Of a stretch of 64,000 bases of DNA, positions 51,405 through 61,058 are shown piece by piece. Origin of the DNA: Massilia sp. Se16.2.3 (GTDB taxonomy: Bacteria > Pseudomonadota > Gammaproteobacteria > Burkholderiales > Burkholderiaceae_D); the NCBI RefSeq assembly GCF_014171595.1, contig NZ_CP050451.1, positions 744,001-808,000 on the forward strand, written 5' to 3'. The notes beneath the pieces are model-generated. The model was not told the origin of the DNA. It searched no databases and saw only the letters and a program-made list of their open reading frames with translations. The translations under genes were made by a program, and so were the position numbers. Position 1 is the first letter of the stretch, and each line of letters opens with the position of its first letter.

Positions 51405-51417
51405 TTCACGTGAAACA
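51402..51417. other. parS site 3 (perfect)
   Basis: A second perfect TGTTTCACGTGAAACA, 67 bp from site 2, ending 2 bp from the TSUP stop codon. Confidence 0.93.
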
Positions 51418-51419
51418 GC

Positions 51420-52205
51420 TCAACTGGCAAGCCGTACCACCGCATCGAACGCTGTCTTTACGATCAGCGTTGAGACTACCACCAGGAACAATTTACGCAC
51501 GAATGCGCTACCGTGCTTGATCGCCAGCTTCGTTCCCACCAGCGAGCCACCCACCTGGCACACCGCCATCAGCAAGCCTAGTTGCCACAGCAAGTGCCCG
51601 CTGTAACCAAACCACATCAGTGCCGACAGGTTACATGCCACATTCACGATCTTTGCCGCCGCCGACGCGCTGAGGAAATCGAAGCCGAAGAAACGTACGA
51701 ATAAGAAGATCAGGAAGCTGCCGGTACCCGGACCGAAGAAGCCGTCATAAAATCCGATAGCGGCACCGATGGCGACCGCCCACCAGCGCTCGGCACTGCC
51801 GCTGTGCACCGGCGCATGCACGCTGCCCAGGTCCTTCTTGCGAAAGGTGTAGAGCGCCACCGCCAGCAAAATGAAGGGCAACAAGGCCCGCACGAAGTCG
51901 CCCGGTACCCGCGTGACAGTCCAGGCACCGACGAAGGACAAGGCAAAGGCTGCCACTGCCGCCGGCGCGGCCGCGCTCCACGCAACGTGCACGCGCCGGG
52001 CGTAGTTCACCGCCGCGGCGCTCGTGCCGCAGATGCTGGCCAGTTTATTCGTGCCGAGCAGGGTCGCCGGCACCTCCCTGGGCAAGAAGGAAAAGATGGC
52101 GGGAACCTGGATCAGCCCGCCTCCACCGACCACGGCGTCCACCAAACCGGCAAGGAAGGCGGCGCCGCCAAGCCATACGAAATCGATCATCGATGCATCC
52201 GACAT
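51420..52205 (-). CDS. TSUP/TauE-SafE family membrane permease
   Basis: This 261-aa protein has about eight membrane helices. The first holds the family motif FLAGLVDAVVGGGGLIQVPAI and the second copy is GFYDGFFGPGTGSFLIFLF. Members carry sulphite, taurine-derived or other organic sulfonates; the substrate is unknown. The ATG at 52205 (MSDASMIDFVW) is favoured over an earlier one. Its stop abuts parS site 3. Confidence 0.88.
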   Translation of the reverse strand: MSDASMIDFVWLGGAAFLAGLVDAVVGGGGLIQVPAIFSFLPREVPATLLGTNKLASICGTSAAAVNYARRVHVAWSAAAPAAVAAFALSFVGAWTVTRVPGDFVRALLPFILLAVALYTFRKKDLGSVHAPVHSGSAERWWAVAIGAAIGFYDGFFGPGTGSFLIFLFVRFFGFDFLSASAAAKIVNVACNLSALMWFGYSGHLLWQLGLLMAVCQVGGSLVGTKLAIKHGSAFVRKLFLVVVSTLIVKTAFDAVVRLAS

Positions 52206-52374
52206 AGTGAAGAGGTGAAATTGTACGGCAAGGGGAACGGCCCGGCGCTCGCCACCTGTGCTCCCTAAGAGCCAGTGGATGCGTACGTGAAACCGCTCCA
52301 CCTACGCCGAACGGCAGCGCAACTTTTGCCCGTTCTCGTGTAAGCTGACCGGACCGCCATCCCATCCAACGACC

Positions 52375-53532
52375 ATGACCGCCTTTGCCTTCAGCACCGT
52401 CGCCCACATCGTGTCGCAACCCAGCGCCGCTGCCGAACTCGGCAAACTGATCGCCGAACGTTTTCCCCAAGCCCGCCGCGCCCTCCTCGTCACCGACGCC
52501 GGCTTCCTGCGTACAGGACTACTCCGGCCCGCGTGCGACGATCTCGCGCACCAGGGCATCGACGTCAGCATCTATTCGGACGTTGTCGCCGACCCGCCCG
52601 AAGCGACCGTTCTCGAGGCGGTGGCCTATGCCCGCGCGCAGGACGTCGACCTTGTCATCGGCTTCGGCGGCGGCAGTTCGATGGATGTGGCCAAGCTGGT
52701 GGCGGTCCTGGCCTCAAGTGCGCAGGAACTGCCGGCCATCTACGGCATCGGCAAAGTGGCGGGAACGCGGTTACCGCTGGTCCAGGTACCGACGACCGCC
52801 GGAACAGGCTCGGAGGTCACCAATATCGCCATCGTCACCACTGGCAAGACCACCAAGATGGGCGTCGTTGCGCCCCAACTGTATGCCGACCTCGCCGTGC
52901 TGGACGCCAGCCTGACACTGGGTTTGCCGCCACTCGTCACGGCCGCGACCGGCATCGATGCGATGGTGCACGCCATCGAGGCCTACACCAGCCGCCACAA
53001 GAAAAATCCCCTGTCCGATGTGCTCGCGCGCGAAGCGCTGCGCCTCCTGTCGGACAACCTGCTCGCTGCCTGCGAAAACGGCAGCAACCTGGAGGCACGG
53101 CAGGCGATGCTGCTGGGCGCCTGTCTGGCCGGGCAAGCGTTTTCGAACGCACCGGTAGCGGCCGTGCATGCGCTGGCCTATCCGATCGGCGGCATCTTCC
53201 ACGTCCCCCACGGGCTGTCGAATGCACTCGTGCTGCCCCATGTATTGCGCTTCAATGCGCCGGCCGCGGCGCCGCTGTATGCGGAGCTGGCCGACGTGGT
53301 GGTGCCGGGAACAGGAGGAAGCGCGGAAGAACGGACGGAAGCCTTGATTGCTGCGATGCAGCAGTTTGCACAAAAAACAGGCATCGCTACCTCCCTGCGC
53401 GAGGTCGGCATCGGTAATGATGATCTTGACCGGCTGGCGGATGACGCCATGCTCCAGACCCGCCTGCTGGGGAATAACCCGCGCGAACTCACCCGCGAGG
53501 ACGCGCGGTCAATCTACGCCGCCGCCCTGTAA
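52375..53532 (+). CDS. iron-containing alcohol dehydrogenase
   Basis: This 385-aa group III dehydrogenase has NAD-binding FGGGSSMDVAKLVA near residue 98 and the metal-binding blocks GIDAMVHAIEAYTS and HALAYPIGGIFHVPHGLSN (His ligands). It oxidises a primary alcohol or reduces an aldehyde. It is the only plus-strand gene between 39.3 and 62 kb. It converges with the alpha/beta hydrolase 8 bp away. Confidence 0.9.
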   Translation: MTAFAFSTVAHIVSQPSAAAELGKLIAERFPQARRALLVTDAGFLRTGLLRPACDDLAHQGIDVSIYSDVVADPPEATVLEAVAYARAQDVDLVIGFGGGSSMDVAKLVAVLASSAQELPAIYGIGKVAGTRLPLVQVPTTAGTGSEVTNIAIVTTGKTTKMGVVAPQLYADLAVLDASLTLGLPPLVTAATGIDAMVHAIEAYTSRHKKNPLSDVLAREALRLLSDNLLAACENGSNLEARQAMLLGACLAGQAFSNAPVAAVHALAYPIGGIFHVPHGLSNALVLPHVLRFNAPAAAPLYAELADVVVPGTGGSAEERTEALIAAMQQFAQKTGIATSLREVGIGNDDLDRLADDAMLQTRLLGNNPRELTREDARSIYAAAL

Positions 53533-53539
53533 CGCCCAT

Positions 53540-54403
53540 TCACAGCGCCTCGGCGGCGCGCGGCGGCACGGGCTGCGCCGCGCCAGGCGTGAAGAAGTCG
53601 AGCAGCAGCCGGTTGACCTGGTCGGGCGCCGTCAACTGCAGCCAGTGGTCGGCGCCATCGATACGCTCGTAGCGGAAGCCATCGGCCACATATTCCCGCG
53701 AATCGAGCATCTGCTCTTCTCCCGGGGCGGGATCGAGACTGCTCCAGACGCCCATGACCGGCACCGGCACCGGCTCGCGCCGGCTGCCGAGGGTCAAGCC
53801 GCGCGGCAGGTTCGCCCGATAATAGTTCAGTGCCGCCGTCAGCCGGCCCGGCTCGCGCAAGCCTTGCCGCCAGTAGCCGGCCTGCGTTGGTTCAGACGTA
53901 AAACGGCGTAGCGCAAAGAAATCTCCCGCACGCAGCGATGCCTCGGCCAGGCCGGGCAGCATGAACCACAGCATGTAGCTCGAACGTAGCTTCTGCATCA
54001 AGCCTGCCCCTGCAAACGCCGCCGGGTGACCGACCGACAGGGCCACGTACTGTTCGACGCGGCCTGGCGCATCCATGCACAGCTGCCAGCCCACCAGCGC
54101 GCCCCAGTCGTGCCCGACCACGCGGGCGCGCTCGATGCCCAGCAGGTCCATCAGGCCGAGCACGTCGTCGCGCACGTCGACGCGGTAGGCGGAGACGGCA
54201 CCGGGCGCATCGGTCCCGCCGTAACCGCGCAGGTCGGGCGCCAGCACGCGGTAGCCGGCGTTCACCAGGGGCGCTATCTGCTTGCGCCAGACGATATGGG
54301 TATCGGGAAAACCGTGCAGCAGCAGCACAGCTGGCCCCTGCCCCGCGCTCATCACCTGCATGCGCAGGCCATTCACGCTGACCTGCAGGAATTGCTCTTT
54401 CAT
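53540..54403 (-). CDS. alpha/beta hydrolase (epoxide hydrolase-like)
   Basis: This 287-aa protein has oxyanion VLLLHGFPDTHIVWRKQ, the nucleophile motif VVGHDWGALVGW (Asp in the epoxide-hydrolase position) and a late His in IDGADHWLQLT. The substrate is unknown. Its ATG overlaps the livM stop (ATGA), so it is translated with the transporter. Confidence 0.88.
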   Translation of the reverse strand: MKEQFLQVSVNGLRMQVMSAGQGPAVLLLHGFPDTHIVWRKQIAPLVNAGYRVLAPDLRGYGGTDAPGAVSAYRVDVRDDVLGLMDLLGIERARVVGHDWGALVGWQLCMDAPGRVEQYVALSVGHPAAFAGAGLMQKLRSSYMLWFMLPGLAEASLRAGDFFALRRFTSEPTQAGYWRQGLREPGRLTAALNYYRANLPRGLTLGSRREPVPVPVMGVWSSLDPAPGEEQMLDSREYVADGFRYERIDGADHWLQLTAPDQVNRLLLDFFTPGAAQPVPPRAAEAL

Positions 54404-55428
54404 GCCGCCTCCCGTTCCGTATCGATGGCCATGTTAGCGCCAGCCACTTTCCTGTTGCGCGCGCCACGCGCGAACAGGGCGCCGAGTTCGCCGACGATAC
54501 CGCGGCGGAACAGCAGCACGCAAACGATGAAGATCAGGCCCGTCACCATGCCGACCGATTCGCCCAGGGTCGAGAACCAGGCGACGCCGCTCTTGTCGGC
54601 GAGCCAGGTCCCGAACTCGCCCAGCTTGTTTTCCAGCGCGACAATGAGGAAGGCGCCGATGATCGGCCCGGCCATCGTGCCCATGCCTCCTACCAGGGTC
54701 ATCAGGACGACCAGGCCCGACATGGTCCAGTGGACATCGGTCAGGGTCTCGAAGCCCAGCACGACCGTCTTGGTGGCCCCTGCAAGGCCTGTGAGGGCGC
54801 TGGAGAGCACGAAGGCGAGCAGCTTGTAGCGGTCGGCGTCGTAGCCCAGAGAAATGGCCCGTGGCTCGTTCTCCTTGATGGCCTTGAGCACCTGCCCGAA
54901 GGGCGAATGCACCACGCGCACAATCAGCGCGAACCCGGCCACGACGATGGCCAGTACGACGTAGTAGAGGGTCAGGTCGTTCGACAGGTCGATCGCGCCG
55001 AACAGGCGTCCGCGCGGCACGCCCTGCAGGCCATCCTCGCCATGGGTATACGGACTGCGCAAGGCCGCGAAATACACCATCTGCGCCAGCGCGAGGGTGA
55101 TCATCGAAAAATAGATGCCCTGGCGGCGGATCGCCAGCGCCCCGATCGCCAGTCCCAGCAGCGAACTGGCGGCGACGCCGGCCAGGATGCCGAGTTCGAA
55201 TGGCAGGCCGCTCGTGGCCAGCAGGTGACCGGTGACGTAGCCGGCGCTGCCAAAAAAAGCGGCATGGCCGAAAGAGAGCAGGCCCGTAAAGCCGATCAGG
55301 AGGTTGAAGGCGCAGGCGAACAGCGCGAAGCACAACAGCTTCATCAGGAAGACGGGATAGCCGAAGAAGGGCGCGGCCAGCGCCAGCGCCAGGACGAGGC
55401 CGTAGCCGATACGTTTATTCATGCTCAC
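54400..55428 (-). CDS. livM: branched-chain amino-acid-type ABC transporter permease
   Basis: This 342-aa permease of the LivM family has about ten helices, with LLIGFTGLLSFGHAAFFGSAGY and GLVVLMTLVGGMGTMAGPIIGA, which faces the ATPases. It overlaps livH by 4 bp. The substrate may not be an amino acid (see the hydrolase). Confidence 0.92.
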   Translation of the reverse strand: MSMNKRIGYGLVLALALAAPFFGYPVFLMKLLCFALFACAFNLLIGFTGLLSFGHAAFFGSAGYVTGHLLATSGLPFELGILAGVAASSLLGLAIGALAIRRQGIYFSMITLALAQMVYFAALRSPYTHGEDGLQGVPRGRLFGAIDLSNDLTLYYVVLAIVVAGFALIVRVVHSPFGQVLKAIKENEPRAISLGYDADRYKLLAFVLSSALTGLAGATKTVVLGFETLTDVHWTMSGLVVLMTLVGGMGTMAGPIIGAFLIVALENKLGEFGTWLADKSGVAWFSTLGESVGMVTGLIFIVCVLLFRRGIVGELGALFARGARNRKVAGANMAIDTEREAA

Positions 55429-56309
55429 TTTTCCTTCCCGAACAGGCCGGCCGGGCGCAGCAGCAGCACGATGACCATGACGACGAATACGACCACTTCC
55501 GACCCTTCCGGATAAAACACCCGGGTCAGCCCCTCGATCACGCCCAGCATCAGGCCGGTGACGATGGAACCGAGGATCGAGCCCATGCCGCCGATCACGA
55601 CGACGGCGAAGACGACGATGATCAGGTTTGAGCCCATCAGCGGGGTGACGTTGATGACGGGCGCCGCCAGCACCCCCGCCAGGCCGGCCAGCGCGACACC
55701 GAAGCCATAGGTCAATGTCACCATGCGTGGCACGTTGATGCCGAAGGCTTCGACCAGTTTCGGGTTCTCGGTACCGGCGCGCAGGTAGGCGCCCAAGCGC
55801 GTCTTTTCGATGACGAACCAGGTACCGAGGCAGACCGCCAGCGAAGCGGCCACCACCCAGGCGCGGTAGTTCGGCAAGATCATGAAGCCGAGGTCGGTGG
55901 CCCCCGTCAGCGCGTCGGGCACGTCCAGGGTCTGGCCGGAGACCCCGAAGAAGGAGCGGAACAGGCCTTCGAGCAGCAGCGTGATGCCGAAGGTCAGCAG
56001 CAGCCCGTATAGATGGTCGAGTTTGTACAGCCAGCGCAGCATCGTCTTTTCGACCGCGATGCCGAAGGCGCCGACCAGGAGCGGCGCGAGCACCAGCATC
56101 ATCCAGTAGTTCAGGCCATACGAGGTGACGCCGATATAGGCGATGAAGGCGCCCATCATATAGAGCGCGCCGTGCGAGAAATTGATGACGTTGAGCAGGC
56201 CGAAGATGACGGCCAGGCCGAGCGAGAGCATCGCATAGAAGGAGCCGTTCACCAGGCCCAGCAGGAGCTGGCTCATCAGGGCTTGCAGGGGGATGCCGAA
56301 TAGTTCCAT
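55425..56309 (-). CDS. livH: branched-chain amino-acid-type ABC transporter permease
   Basis: This 294-aa LivH-type permease shows LLGLVNGSFYAMLSLGLAVIFGLLNVINFSHGALYM and VVIGGMGSILGSIVTGLMLG. It forms the membrane pore with LivM. It is separated from livK by a palindromic repeat. Confidence 0.92.
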   Translation of the reverse strand: MELFGIPLQALMSQLLLGLVNGSFYAMLSLGLAVIFGLLNVINFSHGALYMMGAFIAYIGVTSYGLNYWMMLVLAPLLVGAFGIAVEKTMLRWLYKLDHLYGLLLTFGITLLLEGLFRSFFGVSGQTLDVPDALTGATDLGFMILPNYRAWVVAASLAVCLGTWFVIEKTRLGAYLRAGTENPKLVEAFGINVPRMVTLTYGFGVALAGLAGVLAAPVINVTPLMGSNLIIVVFAVVVIGGMGSILGSIVTGLMLGVIEGLTRVFYPEGSEVVVFVVMVIVLLLRPAGLFGKEK

Positions 56310-56387
56310 AGGTGCCGAAAAGGTTGTGCGTCAGCGGTATGCGTCGAATTCAATGCACAGCGCAACACGTTTTCGATTTGCCAGCCT

Positions 56388-56485
56388 GGGTTGAACGCGT
56401 AGGCGGGAGACCCGCCTACCCTACGAGCAATGGCAATATTCGAAGGACCGTAGGGTGGGCGGGTTCCCCGCCCACGCGTTCAATT
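56388..56485. repeat. two palindromic repeat units between livK and livH
   Basis: Unit 1 reads GTTGAACGCGTAGGCGG, GAGAC, then CCGCCTACCCTACG. Unit 2 reads CGTAGGGTGGGCGG, GTTC, then CCCGCCCACGCGTTCAA. The second is the inverse of the first. It lies between cotranscribed genes and may form mRNA stem-loops that set the ratio of the binding protein to the permeases. Confidence 0.8.
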
Positions 56486-56531
56486 CACGTCCGAATCGAC
56501 GCGCACATGTTTTGGACGCGACGAAAAACCC

Positions 56532-57737
56532 TCACTTCCAGGCCGCGCATTTCGTCTCGGCCTTGGTCGTGTACGCCTGCGCCCCCGGAATCGTTGCCAC
56601 CAGCTTGTAGTAATCCCACGGATACTTCGACTCGCTCGGCGCTTTTACTTGCATCAGGTACATGTCGTGCACCATGCGCCCGTCCGGGCGGATTTCGCCG
56701 TTCCTGGCGAACATGTCGTTGACTTTCGTCGCCTTCAGCCTGGCCATCACCTTGGTCGGGTCATCCGACCCAAGCGCCTTGACCGCGTTCAGGTAGTTCG
56801 TCGTCGCCGAGTAGTCGGCCGCCTGCAGCATCGACGGTTCCTTCTTCATCTTGCCGAAATAGCGCTTGGACCAGGCGCGGGTGTCGGCATTCATGTCCCA
56901 GTACCAGCCGTCGGTCAGGTACATGCCTTGCGTCGTGTTCAGGCCGAGCGTGTGGATATCGTTGATGAACACCAGCAAACCGGCGATCTTCATGTTCTTG
57001 GTCAGGCCGAATTCCTTGGCCGCCTTGATCGAATTGATGGTGTCGCCACCCGCGTTCGCCAGGCCCAGCACCTGCGCCTTGGACGACTGGGCCTGCAGCA
57101 GGAAAGAGGAAAAATCGGAGGCCGACAGCGGGTGCTTCACGCTGCCGAGCACGGTGCCGCCATTTTTCTTGAGCACCTCGGTCGTGTCCTTTTCCAGCGA
57201 CTGGCCGAAGGCATAGTCGGCGGTCAGGAAATACCAGCTCTTGCCGCCCTGCTTGATCACGGCGGAACCGGTGCCGCGCGCCAGCGCCACCGTGTCGTAG
57301 GCGTAGTGCACGGTGTAGGGGGAGCACTGTTCGTTGGTCAGTTGCGCAGTGCCGGCGCCGATGGCGATGAACACTTTTTTCTTCTCGGCCGCGACCTTGG
57401 CCATGGCCAGGCTGGCGCCGGAATTGGTGCCGCCGATCAGCATGTCGACGCCGCCCTGGTCGAACCATTCGCGCGCCTTCGAGGCGGCGATGTCCGGCTT
57501 GTTCTGGTGGTCGGCCACGACGAATTCGATCTTCTTGCCGGCGATGGCACCGCCCATGTCGGCGATCGCCATGCGCACGGCTTCGGCGCCGCCGTTGCCG
57601 TCGACGTCGGAATACACGCCGGACAGGTCGGTGATCATGCCGATCTTGATGGTGTCGCCGCTGATCTGGGCATGTGCGGGAGCGGCCAGGCTGCCGAAGG
57701 CGGCGGCGGTGGCGAGGGCGAGGGCTGTGCGTTTCAT
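56532..57737 (-). CDS. periplasmic substrate-binding protein of the Liv-type transporter
   Basis: This 401-aa type 1 binding protein has a signal peptide (ALALATAAAFGSLAAPAHAQ) and the start ISGDTIKIGMITDLSGVYSDVDG. Two lobes follow, with SGASLAMAKVAAEKKKVFI and NAGGDTINSIKAAKEFGLT. The ligand is unknown; it resembles Burkholderiales binding proteins of catabolic clusters rather than LivJ/LivK proper. Confidence 0.9.
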   Translation of the reverse strand: MKRTALALATAAAFGSLAAPAHAQISGDTIKIGMITDLSGVYSDVDGNGGAEAVRMAIADMGGAIAGKKIEFVVADHQNKPDIAASKAREWFDQGGVDMLIGGTNSGASLAMAKVAAEKKKVFIAIGAGTAQLTNEQCSPYTVHYAYDTVALARGTGSAVIKQGGKSWYFLTADYAFGQSLEKDTTEVLKKNGGTVLGSVKHPLSASDFSSFLLQAQSSKAQVLGLANAGGDTINSIKAAKEFGLTKNMKIAGLLVFINDIHTLGLNTTQGMYLTDGWYWDMNADTRAWSKRYFGKMKKEPSMLQAADYSATTNYLNAVKALGSDDPTKVMARLKATKVNDMFARNGEIRPDGRMVHDMYLMQVKAPSESKYPWDYYKLVATIPGAQAYTTKAETKCAAWK

Positions 57738-57777
57738 GTGGTCTCCGTTCTTGTGGTCTTGTGGGTAAAAACGTGGA

Positions 57778-58497
57778 TCAGACGCCGAGCAGTTCCGTCA
57801 GCACCGGCATGCGCGTATCGAGCTCATGGGCGGCGATGGTTTCGACGATCTGGCCGTGTTCGACGACGTGGAAGCGGTCCGCCAACGGCGCGGCAAAGCG
57901 GAAGTTCTGCTCGACCATCACGATGGTGTAGCCCTTTCCCTTCAGGGTCGTGATCATGCGCGCCAGCGTCTGCACGATGACCGGCGCCAGCCCTTCGGAG
58001 ATCTCGTCGAGCAGCAGCAGGCGCGCGCCGGTACGCAGGATGCGGGCCACGGCCAGCATCTGCTGCTCGCCGCCGGAGAGGCGCGTGCCCTGGCTGTGGC
58101 GGCGCTCGTACAGGTTCGGAAACATGGCATAGATCTCGTCGAGCGACATCGCCGTGCCCGCCCCATTGCCCGTCCCAGGCAGCACCGGCGGCAGCAGCAG
58201 GTTTTCCTCGGTCGACAGCGAGGCGAAGATGCCGCGCTCTTCCGGGCAATAGCCGACGCCGAGGTGGGCGATGCGGTGGGTCGGCAGTTTGATCGCTTCG
58301 ACACCGTTGATGCGGATCGACCCGCTGCGGCGCCCGGTCAGGCCCATGATGGCGCGCAGGGTGGTGGTGCGCCCGGCGCCATTCCTTCCGAGCAGGGTAA
58401 CGACCTCCCCTTCGGCCACCGAGAACTCGACGCCGTGCAGGATGTGCGATTCGCCGTACCAGGCCTGCAAATTGGAAATTTCGAGTGCCGCGCTCAT
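57778..58497 (-). CDS. livF: Liv-type ABC transporter ATPase
   Basis: At 239 aa it holds Walker A LLGRNGAGRTTTLRAIMG, signature LSGGEQQMLAVARIL and the late YTIVMVEQNFRFAAPLADR. The usual Lys of Walker A (GKT/S) reads Arg (GAGRTT), a change worth checking because the lysine binds phosphate. It overlaps livG by 4 bp. Confidence 0.9.
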   Translation of the reverse strand: MSAALEISNLQAWYGESHILHGVEFSVAEGEVVTLLGRNGAGRTTTLRAIMGLTGRRSGSIRINGVEAIKLPTHRIAHLGVGYCPEERGIFASLSTEENLLLPPVLPGTGNGAGTAMSLDEIYAMFPNLYERRHSQGTRLSGGEQQMLAVARILRTGARLLLLDEISEGLAPVIVQTLARMITTLKGKGYTIVMVEQNFRFAAPLADRFHVVEHGQIVETIAAHELDTRMPVLTELLGV

Positions 58498-59267
58498 GCG
58501 TGCGCTCCTTCGAGTTCGCCATCGGCGCTGCCCATGTAGGCCTGCATCACTTGCGGGTTGCGCGAGACTTCCGCATAGGTCCCTTCGGCCAGCGTGGCGC
58601 CGCGCTGCAGGACGGAGATGCGGTCGCAGATGCCGGAGACGACGTTCATGTTGTGTTCCACCATCAGGATGGTGCGCCCGGCCGACACTTTTTTGATCAG
58701 TTCGGTGACGCGGTGCACGTCTTCATGGCCCATGCCCTGTGTTGGCTCGTCGAGCAGCATCAGTTCAGGCTCCATCGCCAGCGTGGTGGCAATCTCGAGC
58801 GCGCGCTTGCGCCCATAAGGGAGGTCGGCGGTGACGGTATCGGCAAAGCCGGCCAGGTCGACCTCGGCCAGCAGCGCCAGCGCGCGCTCGTCGAGCCGGG
58901 ACAGCGAGCGTTCGCTCTTCCAGAAGTGGAAACTCGTGCCGAGCTGACGCTGCAGGCCGATGCGCACATTTTGAAGTACCGTCAAATGGGGGAAGACGGC
59001 GGAAATCTGGAAAGAGCGGATGATGCCCATGCGCGCGATCTGCGCCGGTTTCGAGGCCGTGATATCGCGGCCATTGAACAGGATCTGCCCGGAGCTGGGC
59101 ACGAGGAACTTGGTGAGCAGGTTGAAGCAGGTGGTCTTGCCGGCGCCGTTGGGACCGATCAGTGCGTGGATGTGGCCGCGCTGCACCTGCAAGTCGACGT
59201 GGTTAACTGCAATAAAACCCTTGAATTCCTTCGTCAGGCCTTTTGTTTCCAGTATGACGTCCGCCAT
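58494..59267 (-). CDS. livG: Liv-type ABC transporter ATPase
   Basis: This 257-aa ATPase starts at ATG 59267 (MADVILETKGLTKEF), with GGAGAG just upstream. Walker A is LIGPNGAGKTTCFNLL. The signature is degenerate here: the expected LSYGEQ reads LPYGRKRALEIATTL, close to the LivG type. It is first of the transporter operon. Confidence 0.92.
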   Translation of the reverse strand: MADVILETKGLTKEFKGFIAVNHVDLQVQRGHIHALIGPNGAGKTTCFNLLTKFLVPSSGQILFNGRDITASKPAQIARMGIIRSFQISAVFPHLTVLQNVRIGLQRQLGTSFHFWKSERSLSRLDERALALLAEVDLAGFADTVTADLPYGRKRALEIATTLAMEPELMLLDEPTQGMGHEDVHRVTELIKKVSAGRTILMVEHNMNVVSGICDRISVLQRGATLAEGTYAEVSRNPQVMQAYMGSADGELEGAHA

Positions 59268-59406
59268 CGTCTCTCCAGTGCGTGAATCACCCCTGCGCCG
59301 AAATCCCTTAACAAATATTACACACAACAGTTATGGCCCACAATACAACACAGCCCTTGTGCACCCGCGCACACACCGGAATCCCGCGCCCACCAATTGT
59401 GCAAAA

Positions 59407-61047
59407 TTACACAGGCAAGTTTTTGGTTCGGGCGGCACGGATCGCGTCTGCCGCCTTTTCCGCGATCATCAGGGTCGGCGAATTGGTGTTGCCGGAAGTA
59501 ATAAAAGGCATGATGGAGGCGTCGACCACGCGCAGGCCGTCCACGCCGATCACGCGCAAGTCGCTGTCGACGACGGCCAGCGGATCGTCGCGCCGTCCCA
59601 TCCGGCACGTGCCGACGGGGTGGAAAATCGTGGTGCCGATCAGGCCGGCAGCCTGCGCCAGTTCTTCCTCGGTACGGTAGAGCGGCCCCGGCTTGAACTC
59701 CTGTGGCCCATAGCGCGCCAGCGCCGGCGCGGCCACGATGCGTCGCGTCAGCGACAAAGCCGCCGCCGCAGTCTGCCGATCTTCCTGCGTGCTGAGGTAA
59801 TTCGGCGTGATCTTCGGCGCCGCATAACTGTCCTGCCCGGCCAGGCGCACGTGTCCGCGCGAAGTCGGCCGCAGGTGGCAAACGCTGGCCGTAAATGCGG
59901 GAAAACCGTGCAGCGGGTCGCCGAACTTTTCCAGCGACAGCGGCTGCACGTGGTACTGCAAATCCGGCGTCGCCTGCCCGGGATGCGAACGGGCAAAGGC
60001 ACCCAGCTGCGACGGCGCCATCGACATCGGTCCGCTCTGGAACAGTGCGTACTCGAGGCCGATCCTGAACTTGCCGAACCAGTTGTTGGCGCTGGTATTC
60101 AGGGTTTTGACGCCTTGCACCTTGTAGACCATGCGTAGTTGCAGATGGTCCTGCAGGTTTTCGCCGACGCCGGGCGCTTCCACGCGCGGCGTGATGCCGT
60201 GGCGCGCCAGGTGGGCGGACGGCCCGATGCCGGACAGTTGCAGGATGTGGGGCGATCCGATGGCGCCCGCGGCCAGCAGGGTTTCACGTGCGGCGCGCGC
60301 CATGTAGGCATGCCCGCCGCCGGTAAACTGGACGCCGCGGCAGACGGTCCTGCCATTGTCCTCTTCCAGCACCAGGCGCTCGACATGGCAGCCGGTCATG
60401 ATGGTCAGATTCGGACGCTGGGCCGCCGGTTTCAGGAAGGCTTTCGCGGTATTCAAGCGGATGCCGCGGCGCTGGTTGACCTCGAAATAGGACGAGCCGG
60501 CGTTGTCCCCGGTATTGAAATCGTCGACCTTGGCAATGCCCACCTCTTCGGCCGCATCGCGGAAGGCATCGAGGATTTTCCAGGACAGGCGCTGCTTTTC
60601 CACGCGCCATTCGCCGCCGGCGCCATGCAATTCGCTGGCGCCAAGGTAATGGTCTTCGCTCTTCCTGAACAGCGGTAGCACCTGCTCCCAGCGCCAGGAA
60701 TCGTCGCCGCAGGCCTCGGCCCAGCGCGCATAATCCTGGGCCTGGCCACGCATGTAGATCATGCCGTTGATCGAGGAACTGCCGCCCAGGACTTTGCCGC
60801 GCGGGTAGATCAGGCTGCGCCCGTTCAGGCCGGGATCGGGTTCGGTATTGAACAGCCAGTCGGTGCGTGGATTACCGATGCAGTGCAGGTAGCCGACCGG
60901 GATGTGGATCCACAGGTAATCGTCGCGGGCACCGGCTTCGATCAGGAGCACGTTGATGTCGCGATCGCGCGTGAGCCGGTTGGCGAGTACGCAACCGGCA
61001 GTGCCGGCGCCAACGATGATGTAGTCGTATTCTCCGGCCGATTCCAC
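59407..61047 (-). CDS. GMC family FAD oxidoreductase, choline dehydrogenase-like
   Basis: At 546 aa it has FAD-binding DYIIVGAGTAGCVLANRLTR at the start, GMC signature 1 (RGKVLGGSSSINGMIYMRG, near residue 83), signature 2 (LAAGAIGSPHILQLSGIGP) and the catalytic His region TTIFHPVGTCRMG. It oxidises a primary alcohol or a choline-like compound. It is upstream of the liv operon on the same strand, 140 bp away, so it may belong to the same catabolic unit. Confidence 0.9.
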   Translation of the reverse strand: MESAGEYDYIIVGAGTAGCVLANRLTRDRDINVLLIEAGARDDYLWIHIPVGYLHCIGNPRTDWLFNTEPDPGLNGRSLIYPRGKVLGGSSSINGMIYMRGQAQDYARWAEACGDDSWRWEQVLPLFRKSEDHYLGASELHGAGGEWRVEKQRLSWKILDAFRDAAEEVGIAKVDDFNTGDNAGSSYFEVNQRRGIRLNTAKAFLKPAAQRPNLTIMTGCHVERLVLEEDNGRTVCRGVQFTGGGHAYMARAARETLLAAGAIGSPHILQLSGIGPSAHLARHGITPRVEAPGVGENLQDHLQLRMVYKVQGVKTLNTSANNWFGKFRIGLEYALFQSGPMSMAPSQLGAFARSHPGQATPDLQYHVQPLSLEKFGDPLHGFPAFTASVCHLRPTSRGHVRLAGQDSYAAPKITPNYLSTQEDRQTAAAALSLTRRIVAAPALARYGPQEFKPGPLYRTEEELAQAAGLIGTTIFHPVGTCRMGRRDDPLAVVDSDLRVIGVDGLRVVDASIMPFITSGNTNSPTLMIAEKAADAIRAARTKNLPV

Positions 61048-61058
61048 GCACCCTCCCG

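Noticed and set aside
60290..60300. GTTTCACGTG inside the GMC oxidoreductase gene as a parS site
   Set aside because: Only about 10 of 14 bases match, lacking the GAAAC half, and it is inside a coding region.
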